NCBI GenBank assembly: GCA_000828975.1
Contig: AP014683.1
Coordinates: forward strand, 248,001-312,000
Length of the DNA: 64,000 bases
Direction of reading: 5' to 3'
From: Burkholderiales bacterium GJ-E10
Lineage (GTDB): Bacteria > Pseudomonadota > Gammaproteobacteria > Burkholderiales > Burkholderiaceae_F
Below, in pieces: positions 8,672 to 18,205 of the stretch (position 1 is its first letter; each line of letters begins with the position of its first letter). The position numbers and the translations under genes were made by a program. The notes beneath the pieces are model-generated. The model did not search any database. It was given only the letters and a program-made list of their open reading frames with translations, and had not been told where the DNA came from.

Positions 8672-9389
8672 GTTCCGCCGGTTCCGGGGACGGCATTCCG
8701 CAGGGAGAGCCCGCCATCGCATCGCGCCATTCCGCGGGGTGTACCGGAAGCAGGACCGGGTCGAGCAGGGGTTGACCGCGGCGCTTGAGGATGCAGGCCG
8801 ACAGCCGGCCGGCGTCGTCCCGGAGCCGGATGCGCAACGTTGCCGGGGAAGGCGTGCGCGCATTGTGCGGGGACCGCAGGAGGAATACCAGCGTCCGGCT
8901 TCGCTGCGCAAGCAGGTGCAATCGCCGGAGCGCATGGAATCCGGCGTCCGGCCCCTGCGTGTCCGGAACCCATCCCAGCACGGCGCCGAGTTGTCCGCTG
9001 CGCAGGCATTGTTCCAGTGCCCAGTGACTTTCCCGCGGCGAATCCGGGCGAATGAAAATGTGGTCGGCCGGGTCGAGGCCTGCCTGGGCCAGCGCGGGGG
9101 CGTACGGTAGGGCCGCGGGTTCCGCGGCCGGATGTCGCGTGCAGGGGAGCACCCATGCGCACGAGGCGCCGCGCTTCGTGGCGGCGGCCAGGGCAGGCTG
9201 CAACAGGCTCAGTTCTCCGATCCCGGGATGGTCGACCAGCAGTTCGATGAGGTGGCCCTGCGGCCATCCGCCGCCGGGAAGTTCCCGGTCGAGCGCGGCG
9301 AAGCCGCTGGATGCGCAACGTTCCTGCGGGTCGTGCGCGAGCGCGTTGGCGCGCCAGACGCCGGGGGGAAGCGGTTCAGTGGAAGTCAT
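8538..9389 (-). CDS. imuA: ImuA, RecA-like accessory protein of the SOS mutasome
   Basis: The 283-residue protein matches ImuA (SulA/RecA-like superfamily). It has the N-terminal FAALDRELPGGGWPQGHLIELL block, a degenerate RecA-like core ([36 protein letters not shown]), and LHLLAQRSRTLVFLLR. ImuA acts with ImuB and DnaE2 in translesion synthesis after DNA damage. The start overlaps the end of dnaE2 by 14 bases, so it is the last gene of the lexA-imuB-dnaE2-imuA unit. In most bacteria imuA comes first. The final 45 or so residues are Arg/Ser-rich, unlike the family, and overlap the convergent gene, so the original stop may have been lost. Confidence 0.88.
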   Translation of the reverse strand: MTSTEPLPPGVWRANALAHDPQERCASSGFAALDRELPGGGWPQGHLIELLVDHPGIGELSLLQPALAAATKRGASCAWVLPCTRHPAAEPAALPYAPALAQAGLDPADHIFIRPDSPRESHWALEQCLRSGQLGAVLGWVPDTQGPDAGFHALRRLHLLAQRSRTLVFLLRSPHNARTPSPATLRIRLRDDAGRLSACILKRRGQPLLDPVLLPVHPAEWRDAMAGSPCGMPSPEPAELKNGMTTSARSAARRPASRSRSGSSTSSRYGLMSYIGLLPEPCA

Positions 9390-12300
9390 GGCTTTTTCCG
9401 ATCAGTCCGTTCAACAGGTGGGAGTGGTCGACCAGGCGTGCAGCGATCATGTGCGGAACCGGGCCGCTGGAGTCGCGTTGGCCGTACACGGTGAGCAAGG
9501 TGGATTCCAGCAATTCGCGCTCGAAACGTTCGGAGACGGTGCGCCGCACGACGATGTTGATCGTGCCGGTCTCGTCTTCCAGCGTGACGAAGGTCACGCC
9601 CCTGGCGGTCGATGGGCGTTGGCGGCAGATCACGATGCCGCTGGCACGGACCAGTTGGCGGTCGCGCGCGCGCGCGATTTCGCTGGCGCTCGACACCCGC
9701 ATCGTTTGCAGCGCCGGGCGCAGCAGGGCGAGCGGATGACGCCGCAGGCTCAGGCCCGTGCGCCGGTAGTCGGCGACGATGTCCTGTTCCTCCGTCGGTG
9801 CGCCGAGCGCGGGAGCGGCTTCGTGCGCCGGCGGATCGGCGGCCAGCGGCGCCTCGTGGGGTGCCTGCGGGTCGATGCCCAGGGCGTCCCAGAGCGCCGT
9901 GCGGCGGTTGCCGGCGAGGCTGCGCAGCGCATCGGCGTGTGCCAGCCGCTCCAGTTCGGCGCGGGACAATCGTGCGCGCCGCGCCAGATCGGTCAGGTTG
10001 CGGAACGGCGCCTGCATGCGCGCCGTCACGATGCGTTGCGCCGCCTCCTGCGCCAGTCCGCGGATCCGCGAGAGTCCCAGGCGCACGCAGGGGGTGCCGG
10101 CATCGTTTTCGTCGGGTTCCAGCGTGCAGGTCCAGTCGCTGGCGGCGACGCAGGCAGGGAGCACGCGGACGCCATGGTCGACGGCGCTGCGCACGATTTG
10201 CGCGGGGGCGTAGAACCCCATCGGCTGGGAATCGAGCAGCGCGGCGCAGAACGCTGCGGGGTGGTGGCGTTTGATCCAGGCCGACACATAGACCAGCCAT
10301 GCGAAGCTGGCGGCATGGCTCTCGGGAAAACCGTACTCGCCGAACCCTTCGATCTGGCGCACGATCCGTTCGGCATATTCGTCGCCATAGCCGCGCGCAA
10401 GCATGCCGGAAACCAGTTTGTCGCGCAGTGGGCCGATGCCGCCCTTGCGTTTCCATGACGCCATGGCGCGGCGCAGCTGGTCGGCCTCCCCGGGAGTGAA
10501 TCCTGCGGCGACGATTGCCAGTTGCATCACCTGCTCCTGGAAGATCGGCACGCCGAGTGTGCGTTCGAGCACGGCTTTGACGGCGGGCGATGGGTAGGAC
10601 GCGTCCTCCAGTCCCTGGCGGCGGCGCAGATACGGATGCACCATGCCGCCCTGGATCGGACCGGGACGCACGATCGCGGTTTGAATCACCAGGTCGTAAA
10701 AGCATTGCGGGCGCAGCCGCGGCAGCATGCTCATCTGCGCGCGCGACTCGACCTGGAATACGCCAAGGGAATCGCCCCGGCTCAGCATTTCGTAGACCGC
10801 AGGGTCCTCGCGGGGGATGTTCGCAAGGGTCAGCGCCGTCGGTCGGGCAGGGGTTTCCTCCGCGCATGGCGGGATCGGGGGCGATGCGGCGCGGTGCTCG
10901 AACGTATTGACGAGATCGAATGCGCGCCGCAGGCACGAGAGCATGCCCAGTGCGAGCACGTCCACCTTGAGCAGGCCCAGGGCGTCGAGATCGTCCTTGT
11001 CCCATTGGATGACGGTGCGCCCCGGCATGGCGGCGTTTTCAATCGGGACCAGACGCGACAGACGGTCGCGTGCGATGACGAATCCGCCGGTGTGCTGGGA
11101 GAGGTGCCGGGGGAAGCCGATCAGCTGCGGGAGGAGTTCGGCGAGCGGCTCCCGTGCCGGATGGTCGAAGTCTTCGGAAAGCGCCCAATCGGCCGTCCCG
11201 TCCGCTCGCGGCGATGCGCCGGCGCTCCGGGGCCGTCCGGCGGCCTCCTCCGATGCGCGGCCGTGTTCGCGGAATCGCAGCGACGCCGACCTTGCCAGTT
11301 GTTCGATCCGTTCTGCCGGCAGACCCAGCGCCGCGCCCAGATCGCGCACCGCGCCGCGCGTCCGGTAGGTGTGGACGGCGGCGGCGAGCGCGGTGCGTTC
11401 CCGTCCGTACTTGGCGAAGACGTATTGCATCACCTCTTCCCGGCGGCGATTTTCGAAATCGACGTCGATGTCGGGAGGTTCATTGCGCTCCCGGCTGAGA
11501 AATCGCTCGAACAGCAGGTTCGAGCAGGCGGGATCCACCTCGGTGATCCCGAGGCAGTAGCACACCGCCGAGTTGGCGGCGGAGCCGCGCCCCTGGCACA
11601 GGATGCCGCGGCTGCGGGCGAACCGGACGATGTCGTGCACGGTCAGGAAGTAGGGCTCGTACCGCAGGTCGCCGATGAGGACCAGCTCATGTTCGAGCTG
11701 GTCCTGCACGGATCGCGGGACTCCCTGCGGGTAGCGGCTCGTCGCGCCTTCGAGCGTGAGCCGGCGCAGATGGGTGGCCGGGGTTTCCCCGGCGGGAACG
11801 AGCTCGTCCGGATACTCGTAGCGCAACTCATCCAGGGAAAACGCGCAGCGCTGCGCGATGGCCACGGATTGCGCGAGCAGCTCGGGTGGATAGATCCGCG
11901 CCAGGCGCGCCCGCGAGCGCAGATGCCGTTCGGCGTTCGGGAAGAGCCGGGTTCCGCATCGCGATAGCGGAATTCCGTGTCGGATGGCGGTGACGGCATC
12001 CTGCAGCTTCTTGCGGCTGCGCACATGCATGTGCACGCCGCCGGCGGCGGTGAGCGGCATGCCGTAATGCCGGGCGAGCGACTGCAGGGTGCGGAGTCGT
12101 CCGGTGTCGTCGGGTCCGCGCAATAGTTCGCAGACGATTCCGGCGCGATCTTCGAAGCGCTCCCGCAGCCAGGCCGCATCCTGCTTCAGCGTGGTGTCAT
12201 CGCAGCCGCCCCGCCCCGGTGCGCCGTGCGCCGGCTCCGCGATCAGCAGCGCCAGCGTGTCGCGCAGCAAGGGTTCGTTGGTGTCGAAGGCCGCGCGATC

Positions 12301-12654
12301 GATGTGGTATCGGCCCTTGCCGGCGGCGCGGCGTGCGCGCGTGACGAGCTCGGAGAGGTTGCCGTACCCGGCGCGATTCTGCGCCAGCAGCACCAGTAGC
12401 GGGCCGTCTGCGAGGCGGATCTCGGTGCCGTGGAGCAGGCGGAAGTGGTTCGCGGCCGGGATTGTCGTGCGCGCGTTGCGCAGGGCGATGTGGGCGCGCG
12501 CAGCGCCGGCGAAGGAGCATTCGTCGGTCAGGGCGAGCCCGGCATACCCGAGGGCGAGCGCGCGCCCGAGCAGTTCCTCCGGGTGCGATGCGCCCCGCAG
12601 AAACGAGAAGTTGGACACGCAGTGGAGTTCCGCGTACTCAGGAAAAGAAGCCAT
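9376..12654 (-). CDS. dnaE2: Error-prone DNA polymerase DnaE2 (ImuC)
   Basis: The 1092-residue C-family polymerase starts at ATG 12654. The longer in-frame ORF upstream only shadows imuB. It has an N-terminal PHP domain (AELHCVSNFSFLRGASHPEELL, modified as in DnaE2), the palm with PDIDVDF as two of the catalytic aspartates, and a C-terminal OB fold (RASGIVICRQRPSTARGVTFVTLEDETG, split after G). The truncated C-terminus without the tau-binding region is typical of DnaE2 rather than DnaE1. It carries out translesion synthesis and SOS mutagenesis with ImuA and ImuB. The gene overlaps imuB by 17 bases and imuA by 14, indicating tight translational coupling. Confidence 0.95.
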   Translation of the reverse strand: MASFPEYAELHCVSNFSFLRGASHPEELLGRALALGYAGLALTDECSFAGAARAHIALRNARTTIPAANHFRLLHGTEIRLADGPLLVLLAQNRAGYGNLSELVTRARRAAGKGRYHIDRAAFDTNEPLLRDTLALLIAEPAHGAPGRGGCDDTTLKQDAAWLRERFEDRAGIVCELLRGPDDTGRLRTLQSLARHYGMPLTAAGGVHMHVRSRKKLQDAVTAIRHGIPLSRCGTRLFPNAERHLRSRARLARIYPPELLAQSVAIAQRCAFSLDELRYEYPDELVPAGETPATHLRRLTLEGATSRYPQGVPRSVQDQLEHELVLIGDLRYEPYFLTVHDIVRFARSRGILCQGRGSAANSAVCYCLGITEVDPACSNLLFERFLSRERNEPPDIDVDFENRRREEVMQYVFAKYGRERTALAAAVHTYRTRGAVRDLGAALGLPAERIEQLARSASLRFREHGRASEEAAGRPRSAGASPRADGTADWALSEDFDHPAREPLAELLPQLIGFPRHLSQHTGGFVIARDRLSRLVPIENAAMPGRTVIQWDKDDLDALGLLKVDVLALGMLSCLRRAFDLVNTFEHRAASPPIPPCAEETPARPTALTLANIPREDPAVYEMLSRGDSLGVFQVESRAQMSMLPRLRPQCFYDLVIQTAIVRPGPIQGGMVHPYLRRRQGLEDASYPSPAVKAVLERTLGVPIFQEQVMQLAIVAAGFTPGEADQLRRAMASWKRKGGIGPLRDKLVSGMLARGYGDEYAERIVRQIEGFGEYGFPESHAASFAWLVYVSAWIKRHHPAAFCAALLDSQPMGFYAPAQIVRSAVDHGVRVLPACVAASDWTCTLEPDENDAGTPCVRLGLSRIRGLAQEAAQRIVTARMQAPFRNLTDLARRARLSRAELERLAHADALRSLAGNRRTALWDALGIDPQAPHEAPLAADPPAHEAAPALGAPTEEQDIVADYRRTGLSLRRHPLALLRPALQTMRVSSASEIARARDRQLVRASGIVICRQRPSTARGVTFVTLEDETGTINIVVRRTVSERFERELLESTLLTVYGQRDSSGPVPHMIAARLVDHSHLLNGLIGKSHDFH

Positions 12655-14014
12655 GCAGGAACCAGGTTCGCGGCGCCGCGAGTTCGCGGTAGATCCAGAG
12701 CGTCTGTCCCCGGGAATTGCGGGCGACGAAGTAATCCCGGTGCACGGCATGCGTTCGCGGGCGAAGGGCGTCCCACCATCCCGCTTCGATCCGCTCGGGT
12801 CCGGCCAGCAGTGCCAGGGGGCCGCCGTAGCGGGGCTGGGGATGGTGGATCTCGGACACGCGCAGGGGTTGGGGCAGGATCCACAGCGGGCGCAACGCTG
12901 CCGGTGACGGGGCCATGAGTTCGGGGGAGGAAAAGATCGGGACACTGCAGTAGGCCCGCTCCGGGCGGTGATCGTCGCAGGTCTGCAACTGGAATACACC
13001 GGAAGAACCCAGGCGCGCATGGAGCATCTCGCACAGGTGGCGGGTGTTTCGGCGCGCCACGCCTCCCTCTTCGGGCAGGTTTCGGACGGCCGGGGGCAGC
13101 AGCTCGCCGCTGGATGTCGAAAACGCATGCGCCTGGAGAATTTCGAGTTCGAGGCCGACGACCGCTTCTGGCAGGCGCGCGCGCGTCAGCCGCTCGGTGA
13201 ACAGGGATTGCAGTCGGGTGGCATCGCGCTCCGGTGCCGCGAGCATCAGGGGAGTGGCACTGGGCGGCGGTGTCGTTCCGCGGCGCCTGGGGTGCTGCGT
13301 GCGCAACAGCAGGGCGGTGGCGCCCAGGTTGCGTGCGCGCAGGAATGTCTCGGCACCGCCAAGCAGCCGCGTGAGCGGGCCCTGGAGCGATTCGATGCCG
13401 ATGGCTGCAGTGGGAAGTTCTTCGTGCAGATGGAAGCGCTCGGGAGCGGGAAGGCAGGCTTGCGGGTCCGGGGCCGTTCCGATCATCCGGTCCAGGGCCG
13501 TCAGCCACCGGGTGCCGAACCGCCGCGCGAATGCGGCGCGCGGCAAGCGCAGAACGTCCCCGATCGTTTCGATGCCGAGATCGTCCAGCGGTTCGAGCCG
13601 TGGCGCCTCCCATGCGAGCGCACGCAGGGGAAGGGGGTCCAGGGCGGCACGGAGTTCGTACATTTCCACTGCCAGCGGCGCCGGGGCGGCGGTCAACCCG
13701 AGCGCGCGCGCTCGGGCAATCGCGTGGGCGGCGGCGGGGGTGGGGGCGCCGGCAGCGGCGATCCGGTCTGCGGCGAACCCCTGTTCGTACAGACCGTCCA
13801 GGATCTTGCGATGCAAGGTTGCGCGGCCGCCAAACAGGCGTTCGCTACCGCCGGTTTCGATCAGGAATCCCGCGTGGTCCGGGCCGGATAGCGGGGCGAC
13901 CTGTGTGCTGAAGCGCTGGGCCCATGCCGACAGGGGGATGGCATGGGCTTCGCTGCCTTGCCGAGGCGACGGCAGTGGCACGGGGTCCAGCAGGAAGGCG
14001 AACCAGAAAGGCAT
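12638..14014 (-). CDS. imuB: ImuB, Y-family polymerase-like mutasome hub (short N-terminus)
   Basis: The 458-residue protein matches ImuB, a catalytically dead Y-family polymerase homologue that recruits DnaE2 and the beta clamp. Visible landmarks are WAQRFSTQVAPL and ETGGSERLFGG in the palm, the fingers/HhH segment LDDLGIETIGDVLRLPRAAFARRFG, and the C-terminal RDYFVARNSRGQTLWIYRE motif. Only about 30 residues precede WAQRFS where relatives have about 80-90, so the first palm strands appear to be missing. The ATG lies 19 bases behind the lexA stop, and an upstream start would sit inside lexA. The protein may be genuinely shortened by fusion of the gene to lexA. Confidence 0.88.
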   Translation of the reverse strand: MPFWFAFLLDPVPLPSPRQGSEAHAIPLSAWAQRFSTQVAPLSGPDHAGFLIETGGSERLFGGRATLHRKILDGLYEQGFAADRIAAAGAPTPAAAHAIARARALGLTAAPAPLAVEMYELRAALDPLPLRALAWEAPRLEPLDDLGIETIGDVLRLPRAAFARRFGTRWLTALDRMIGTAPDPQACLPAPERFHLHEELPTAAIGIESLQGPLTRLLGGAETFLRARNLGATALLLRTQHPRRRGTTPPPSATPLMLAAPERDATRLQSLFTERLTRARLPEAVVGLELEILQAHAFSTSSGELLPPAVRNLPEEGGVARRNTRHLCEMLHARLGSSGVFQLQTCDDHRPERAYCSVPIFSSPELMAPSPAALRPLWILPQPLRVSEIHHPQPRYGGPLALLAGPERIEAGWWDALRPRTHAVHRDYFVARNSRGQTLWIYRELAAPRTWFLHGFFS

Positions 14015-14033
14015 GGCGACGGCAAGGTGCGGT

Positions 14034-14669
14034 TCATACCGTCGGGCGAATTACGCCGACCGCAAGACCTTCGATGACCAGAGGCGTACGCCGCAGGTCG
14101 ACCACGATGGGGGCGTAGTCGGGGTTTTCGGCGATCAGTTCGGCCCGGGAGCCTTGCATCTGCAATCGCTTGACGGTGACTTCGTCGCCCAGGCGGGCTA
14201 CGACGATCTGACCGTTGCGGGCCTGATTCTGCCGATGGACCGCCAGCCAGTCGCCGTCGAGGATGCCGGCGTCGCGCATGCTCATGCCGCGGACTTCCAG
14301 CAGATAGTCGGCGCGGGGCGTGAACGTGGCGGGATCCACGGCCGGATGCCGGAGAACGTTTTCCTGGGCGAGGATGGGGCTACCCGCCGCGACCTTGCCG
14401 ATGAGGGGCAGGCCGAACTCGCGCGCCGGTTCGGCGCGGATGGATTCGTGCAGACGGATGCCGCGCGAGGTTCCGGAGATCAGTTCGATCAGTCCCTTCT
14501 TCTGCAGCGCCTGCAGATGCTGTTCCGCGGCGTTGAGCGAACGGAACCCGAACGCGCGGGCGATTTCCTCGCGTGTCGGCGGAGCACCGCTTTGCGTGAG
14601 CGTCGTGCGAATGAATTCGAGGATTTCGCGTTGACGGGCGGTCAAGATGCCGGTCGGGTCGGGATGCAT
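14034..14669 (-). CDS. lexA: SOS repressor LexA
   Basis: The 211-residue protein has an N-terminal winged helix ([38 protein letters not shown]) and a C-terminal S24 peptidase domain. The Ala-Gly cleavage site lies in [14 protein letters not shown], the catalytic serine in [10 protein letters not shown] and the lysine in EVTVKRL. RecA filaments trigger self-cleavage. It is the first gene of the operon that continues with imuB, dnaE2 and imuA. The promoter carries a perfect LexA box, so it is autoregulated. The ATG at 14669 is chosen over the long upstream extension because it gives the standard MHPDP..LTARQ N-terminus. Confidence 0.96.
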   Translation of the reverse strand: MHPDPTGILTARQREILEFIRTTLTQSGAPPTREEIARAFGFRSLNAAEQHLQALQKKGLIELISGTSRGIRLHESIRAEPAREFGLPLIGKVAAGSPILAQENVLRHPAVDPATFTPRADYLLEVRGMSMRDAGILDGDWLAVHRQNQARNGQIVVARLGDEVTVKRLQMQGSRAELIAENPDYAPIVVDLRRTPLVIEGLAVGVIRPTV

Positions 14670-14761
14670 GGGCGGGCTCCTGCGCGGGTTCGGCGCCTTG
14701 CGGTCCCCGCGCGGGCTCGGGCGGAGGCGGCAAGGCGCCGCGGGATACTGGATTTGTTCAC

Positions 14762-14791
14762 ACTGTACGGATATACAGTATCCATTGTCAA
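14762..14791 (-). promoter_or_regulatory. lexA-imuB-dnaE2-imuA promoter with a perfect LexA box
   Basis: On the minus strand TTGACA (14791-14786) and TACAGT (14767-14762) are separated by 18 bases. CTGT-N8-ACAG at 14763-14778 is a perfect LexA site with extended arms that overlaps the -10 element, so bound LexA would block polymerase. Confidence 0.85.
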
Positions 14792-14830
14792 CCGGGTTCG
14801 GTGATAGACTCGCCCGCAAGGATTTTTTGT

Positions 14831-14871
14831 GAAACCGCCGCGTACCGTGGTTGTACCGTTTGGCGGTTTTC
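14831..14871. repeat. Inverted repeat between lexA and scpB
   Basis: AAACCGCC and GGCGGTTT arms (8 bp) are separated by about 22 bases that contain GTACCG twice. It lies in the 369-bp divergent gap between lexA (start 14669) and scpB (start 15039). Apart from this and the lexA promoter I see no gene there. It could be an operator or a weak hairpin in the scpB leader. Confidence 0.35.
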
Positions 14872-15038
14872 GATAGCGGCCATTCGTGGCGACGGCGTGG
14901 TGGAGAACCGGCGCGGCTGTTTCCGGCGCGCTGTGCCCGCGCAGAGCTTGTTCCATCCGTTCTACCGGTCCGACGACACACGCGCGCCAGCTTTCGCTGT
15001 GCGCTGTGCTTGCGTCGGCTTGAACATTGCACCGAATC

Positions 15039-15710
15039 ATGAATACGCAAGAGGCGAAGATCGTCTTGGAAGCGGCCTTGCTCACCGCGGAGCAGCCGCT
15101 TGCCGTGAGTCAGTTGCGCAAACTGTTTCCGGAAGAACTCGATGACGAAACCGTCCGGGTTCTGCTGGAGGATCTGCGTCGCGATTGGGCGGGACGGGGA
15201 GTCGAACTGGTTCCGCTGGCAAGCGGGTGGCGTTTCCAGAGTACGACAGCGATGACGCCGTACCTGGATCGGCTGCATCCCGAAAAACCGCCGAAGTATT
15301 CGCGCGCAATCCTGGAAACGCTGGCGATCGTCGCCTATCGGCAACCCGTGACGCGGGGTGACATCGAAGAAATCCGGGGAGTGAGCGTTTCCTCGCCGGT
15401 GATCAAGACGCTGGAGGAGCGGGGCTGGATCGAAGCGATCGGCCATCGCGAGGCGCCGGGGCGTCCGGCGCTGTTCGCGACCACGCCCGCATTTCTGGAT
15501 GATTTTGGCCTGCGCTCGCTGCAGGAGCTGCCGCCGATCGGTGTCGATTCCGATACCGGCGCCGCGAAGCCGGAGCTTCCGCTTTCCGGGGCAGGGATCA
15601 CCGCCGCGTCCGCTTCGGCGGCACCGGCGGACGCCCCGGTTTTGCAGACCGATCTGATCGACGCCATTCCCGCTACCGAAGCCCTTACCGAAACGAATTC
15701 TTCTCTATGA
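15039..15710 (+). CDS. scpB: Segregation and condensation protein ScpB
   Basis: The 223-residue protein matches ScpB, a winged-helix kleisin partner that joins ScpA and SMC in the chromosome-condensing complex. The conserved core runs from [17 protein letters not shown] through [15 protein letters not shown] and the block [28 protein letters not shown] (split after QP). The last 50 residues are a low-complexity tail. ATG 15039 is preferred to the TTG four codons upstream. scpA is not in the window. The stop overlaps the rluB start (ATGA). Confidence 0.93.
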   Translation: MNTQEAKIVLEAALLTAEQPLAVSQLRKLFPEELDDETVRVLLEDLRRDWAGRGVELVPLASGWRFQSTTAMTPYLDRLHPEKPPKYSRAILETLAIVAYRQPVTRGDIEEIRGVSVSSPVIKTLEERGWIEAIGHREAPGRPALFATTPAFLDDFGLRSLQELPPIGVDSDTGAAKPELPLSGAGITAASASAAPADAPVLQTDLIDAIPATEALTETNSSL

Positions 15711-17227
15711 ACTCAAGTCCATCTGTGGATCTGCCCGACGACGGGCGCACCCCCGATTCCGACGTGCTGTCGGAATCCGTTCCCTTGCGCGAAGCGGCGG
15801 AAGGCCGCGACGCCGCGCCGGCCGCCGAAGGCCGCTCGCCGGAGTCGGAAAACGCGCCGGCGGATCCGTCTGCCGGGGCCGGAGAGCGCCGGGGGCGGGG
15901 CCTGCTCGGCCGTCGCCGTCGGGGGCCGCGCCACGGCGAGCGCGGGGCGCAGGGTGCCGCACCGGAAGGGGAGGGCGATGCCGCCATGCCGGTCGCGCCG
16001 GTCGCGCCGGTCGGAGAGGGCGAGGATTTCTCCGAGTTGGCGATGGCGGAGCAGGCGCTGGACCACACCGTCCTGGATCGCGGAAAGCGCGCGGCCAAAC
16101 AGGCGCTGAACGCCCAGTCCGACAAGTTGCACAAGGTTCTGGCAGATGCGGGAATCGGGTCGCGGCGCGACATGGAAGAACTCATCGTCGCCGGCCGGGT
16201 GTCGGTCAACGGTCAGCCGGCGCACGTCGGGCAGCGGGTTATGCCGACCGATCAGGTGCGGGTCAACGGCAAGCTGCTGATGCGAAAGCAGCCCGGGCGC
16301 TTGCCGCGCGTGCTGCTGTACCACAAGCCCGCCGGAGAGATCGTGTCGCAGGATGATCCGCAGTCGCGGGCAACGGTGTTCGACAAATTGCCCAAGATTT
16401 CCGGCGGACGCTGGATCGCCGTTGGCCGGCTGGATTTCAACACCGAAGGTCTGCTGGTGCTGACGACCTCGGGAGATCTGGCCAATCGCTTGATGCATCC
16501 GCGATTCGAGGTCGAACGGGAATATGCCGTGCGCATCCTGGGAGACCTGACGCCGGAGATCCAGGCGCGCCTGCTCGAAGGCGTTCAACTGGACGATGGC
16601 CCGGCGCGTTTTTCCCGGGTGGAGGATGCCGGTGGGCAGGGTGCGAACCATTGGTTCCGCGTGGTCATCCAGGAAGGTCGCAACCGCGAGGTGCGCCGGG
16701 TGTTCGAGGCGGTCGGGCTGACCGTCAGCCGTCTGATCCGGACCCGGTTCGGCGCGGTCCAGCTGCCGCGGACGCTTTCCCGGGGGCGGTACCAGGAACT
16801 GTCGCCGGCCTGGGTCGAGGCCTGGCTGAGCGACCTGGGGATCGGAATCAACGAGATGCGGTCGGGGGCGGGGCCGGCCGGACGTGGCAAGCCCGGAGGC
16901 GCCAAGCGCGGCAATCGCACGAACGGCGGCGGTGCCCGGGGCAACGCCGGCCGTCCGGGCGGCGGGCGTCAGCCGGATCCGATGGCGACGACCGTGCATT
17001 ACTTCGCGCAGGGCGCGCTGCCGGGCATGAAAGGGCCGTCGCGTCGGCCCGCCGGGGGGCGCCCGACGGGTTCGCGTCAGCCGGATCCGATGACCAGCAC
17101 CGTCAGCTACATCGCCAGCGGTCACGGGACCGGAGCGATTCGCGGCCCGCGCGGCGGCGGCGGAGCCGGCGCAGGCCGGGGCAATTTCCGGCGCACGAAG
17201 CCCCGCGGCGGCGGATTCGGCGGGTAG
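15707..17227 (+). CDS. rluB: 23S rRNA pseudouridine synthase RluB, with long disordered tails
   Basis: The 506-residue protein has a 140-residue acidic/Ala-rich N-terminal extension, an S4 RNA-binding domain ([20 protein letters not shown]..), and the RsuA/RluB catalytic domain. The catalytic aspartate lies in [13 protein letters not shown] (about residue 242), and the domain also shows [15 protein letters not shown]. RluB modifies U2605 of 23S rRNA in E. coli. After about residue 385 comes a Gly/Arg-rich tail containing two copies of RQPDPM-x-x-TV-x-Y (at about residues 422 and 463). The core is about 250 residues, so half of the protein is tail. It is coupled to scpB by ATGA. Confidence 0.9.
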   Translation: MNSSPSVDLPDDGRTPDSDVLSESVPLREAAEGRDAAPAAEGRSPESENAPADPSAGAGERRGRGLLGRRRRGPRHGERGAQGAAPEGEGDAAMPVAPVAPVGEGEDFSELAMAEQALDHTVLDRGKRAAKQALNAQSDKLHKVLADAGIGSRRDMEELIVAGRVSVNGQPAHVGQRVMPTDQVRVNGKLLMRKQPGRLPRVLLYHKPAGEIVSQDDPQSRATVFDKLPKISGGRWIAVGRLDFNTEGLLVLTTSGDLANRLMHPRFEVEREYAVRILGDLTPEIQARLLEGVQLDDGPARFSRVEDAGGQGANHWFRVVIQEGRNREVRRVFEAVGLTVSRLIRTRFGAVQLPRTLSRGRYQELSPAWVEAWLSDLGIGINEMRSGAGPAGRGKPGGAKRGNRTNGGGARGNAGRPGGGRQPDPMATTVHYFAQGALPGMKGPSRRPAGGRPTGSRQPDPMTSTVSYIASGHGTGAIRGPRGGGGAGAGRGNFRRTKPRGGGFGG

Positions 17228-17302
17228 CCTGGAGGTTGACCTGAAGGGCGCCGTGGTCGGCAGGACGATCCGAAACGCCCGCCGTGTTGCATCGCTTCGG
17301 TA

Positions 17303-17466
17303 TATAATAAATAGTTGTCGGAGTAGGTACGCCATCCGGCGGCGGAGCCGGTGTCCTGCCGAATTGTTCGCGGCGCCCGGCGCCGACTTCCGGCCGTCGG
17401 GAGTGAGGCGTCCGCCTGTTTTTTGCGGATGAGGAGAATGGGCTAGCAACGGCCCATTTTTTTTTC
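17303..17466 (+). promoter_or_regulatory. Probable promoter and structured leader of the rimP-nusA-infB operon
   Basis: TATAAT at 17303-17308 is a consensus -10, although no good -35 lies at the right distance. The transcript would begin near 17315 and run about 150 bases to rimP. It carries a small TCCGC/GCGGA hairpin (17410-17428) and then a terminator-like hairpin. The arrangement suggests attenuation or antitermination ahead of nusA. Confidence 0.5.
17437..17465 (+). terminator. Intrinsic-terminator-like hairpin directly upstream of rimP
   Basis: AATGGGC (17437-17443) pairs with GCCCATT (17452-17458) around an 8-base loop, followed by nine consecutive Ts (17457-17465). The rimP start codon comes immediately after, so termination here would switch off the whole operon. 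Confidence 0.65.
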
Positions 17467-17467
17467 C

Positions 17468-18169
17468 TTGAAAGAGACCGTAGTGCAAACCGAATCGCAA
17501 GCTGCGCAGATTCCGGCAGTTTCGGCTCGGCAGCGGCCCGGCGCCTTGGCGCCCAGCCATGCCGAGTTGCTTGCGCGCACCGTGGCCGGCCTGGGCTACG
17601 AGTTGGTGGATGTGGAGCGCGCCGGTCGGGGTTTGCTGCGGGTGACGATCGATCGCGAGCCGCAGGAAGGAACCGCCGGGGAGGATGCGGCGGGTGTCCT
17701 GCGCATCACGGTCGAGGATTGCGAGCGGGTGAGTCGGCATTTGAGCCACCTTTTCGCCGTGGAAGGGATCGATTACGACCGGCTGGAAGTGTCTTCCCCC
17801 GGCCTGGATCGTCCGCTGCGCAGCGCGCGCGATTTCGTGCGGTTCGCCGGTGCGCTGGTAAAGGTGCAGTTGTGCGAGCCGGTGGCGGGAAGGCGCCGTT
17901 TCCGCGGGCGATTGCTCGGGCTCGTCGCTGGTGCGGACGGCGCGGAGGAGCGGGTCCGCGTGGCGCTGATCCCGGATGGCGCGTTGCCGGCGGGTGGGGC
18001 GCGCCGCGGCGGTGCCGGCGCGCGAAAGGCGGCTGCGGCGGTGCAGGAGGAAATGATCGAGTTTGCGTTGGCGGATGTCGAAAAGGCACGTCTCGCTCCG
18101 GAGTGGGAGTTTGCCGCGCCCGCGCCGGAGTCGGCCCGGCGTGGCGGGCGTCCGCGTGGGAAAAAATAG
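17468..18169 (+). CDS. rimP: Ribosome maturation factor RimP (with an insertion)
   Basis: RimP promotes maturation of the 30S subunit. The match includes [40 protein letters not shown]-like [17 protein letters not shown], and [21 protein letters not shown]. The C-terminal SH3-like half is interrupted at about residues 175-197 by an Ala/Gly/Arg-rich insert, and the protein has a basic tail. It is therefore about 230 residues against the usual 150-160. Two starts are possible: TTG 17468, right after the T-run, or GTG 17483. Neither has a strong ribosome binding site. It is the first gene of the operon with nusA, infB, rbfA and truB. Confidence 0.9.
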   Translation: MKETVVQTESQAAQIPAVSARQRPGALAPSHAELLARTVAGLGYELVDVERAGRGLLRVTIDREPQEGTAGEDAAGVLRITVEDCERVSRHLSHLFAVEGIDYDRLEVSSPGLDRPLRSARDFVRFAGALVKVQLCEPVAGRRRFRGRLLGLVAGADGAEERVRVALIPDGALPAGGARRGGAGARKAAAAVQEEMIEFALADVEKARLAPEWEFAAPAPESARRGGRPRGKK

Positions 18170-18205
18170 GGTTCTGGCTGTTTTCGTTGGGGTTGAGCGA
18201 TCACG

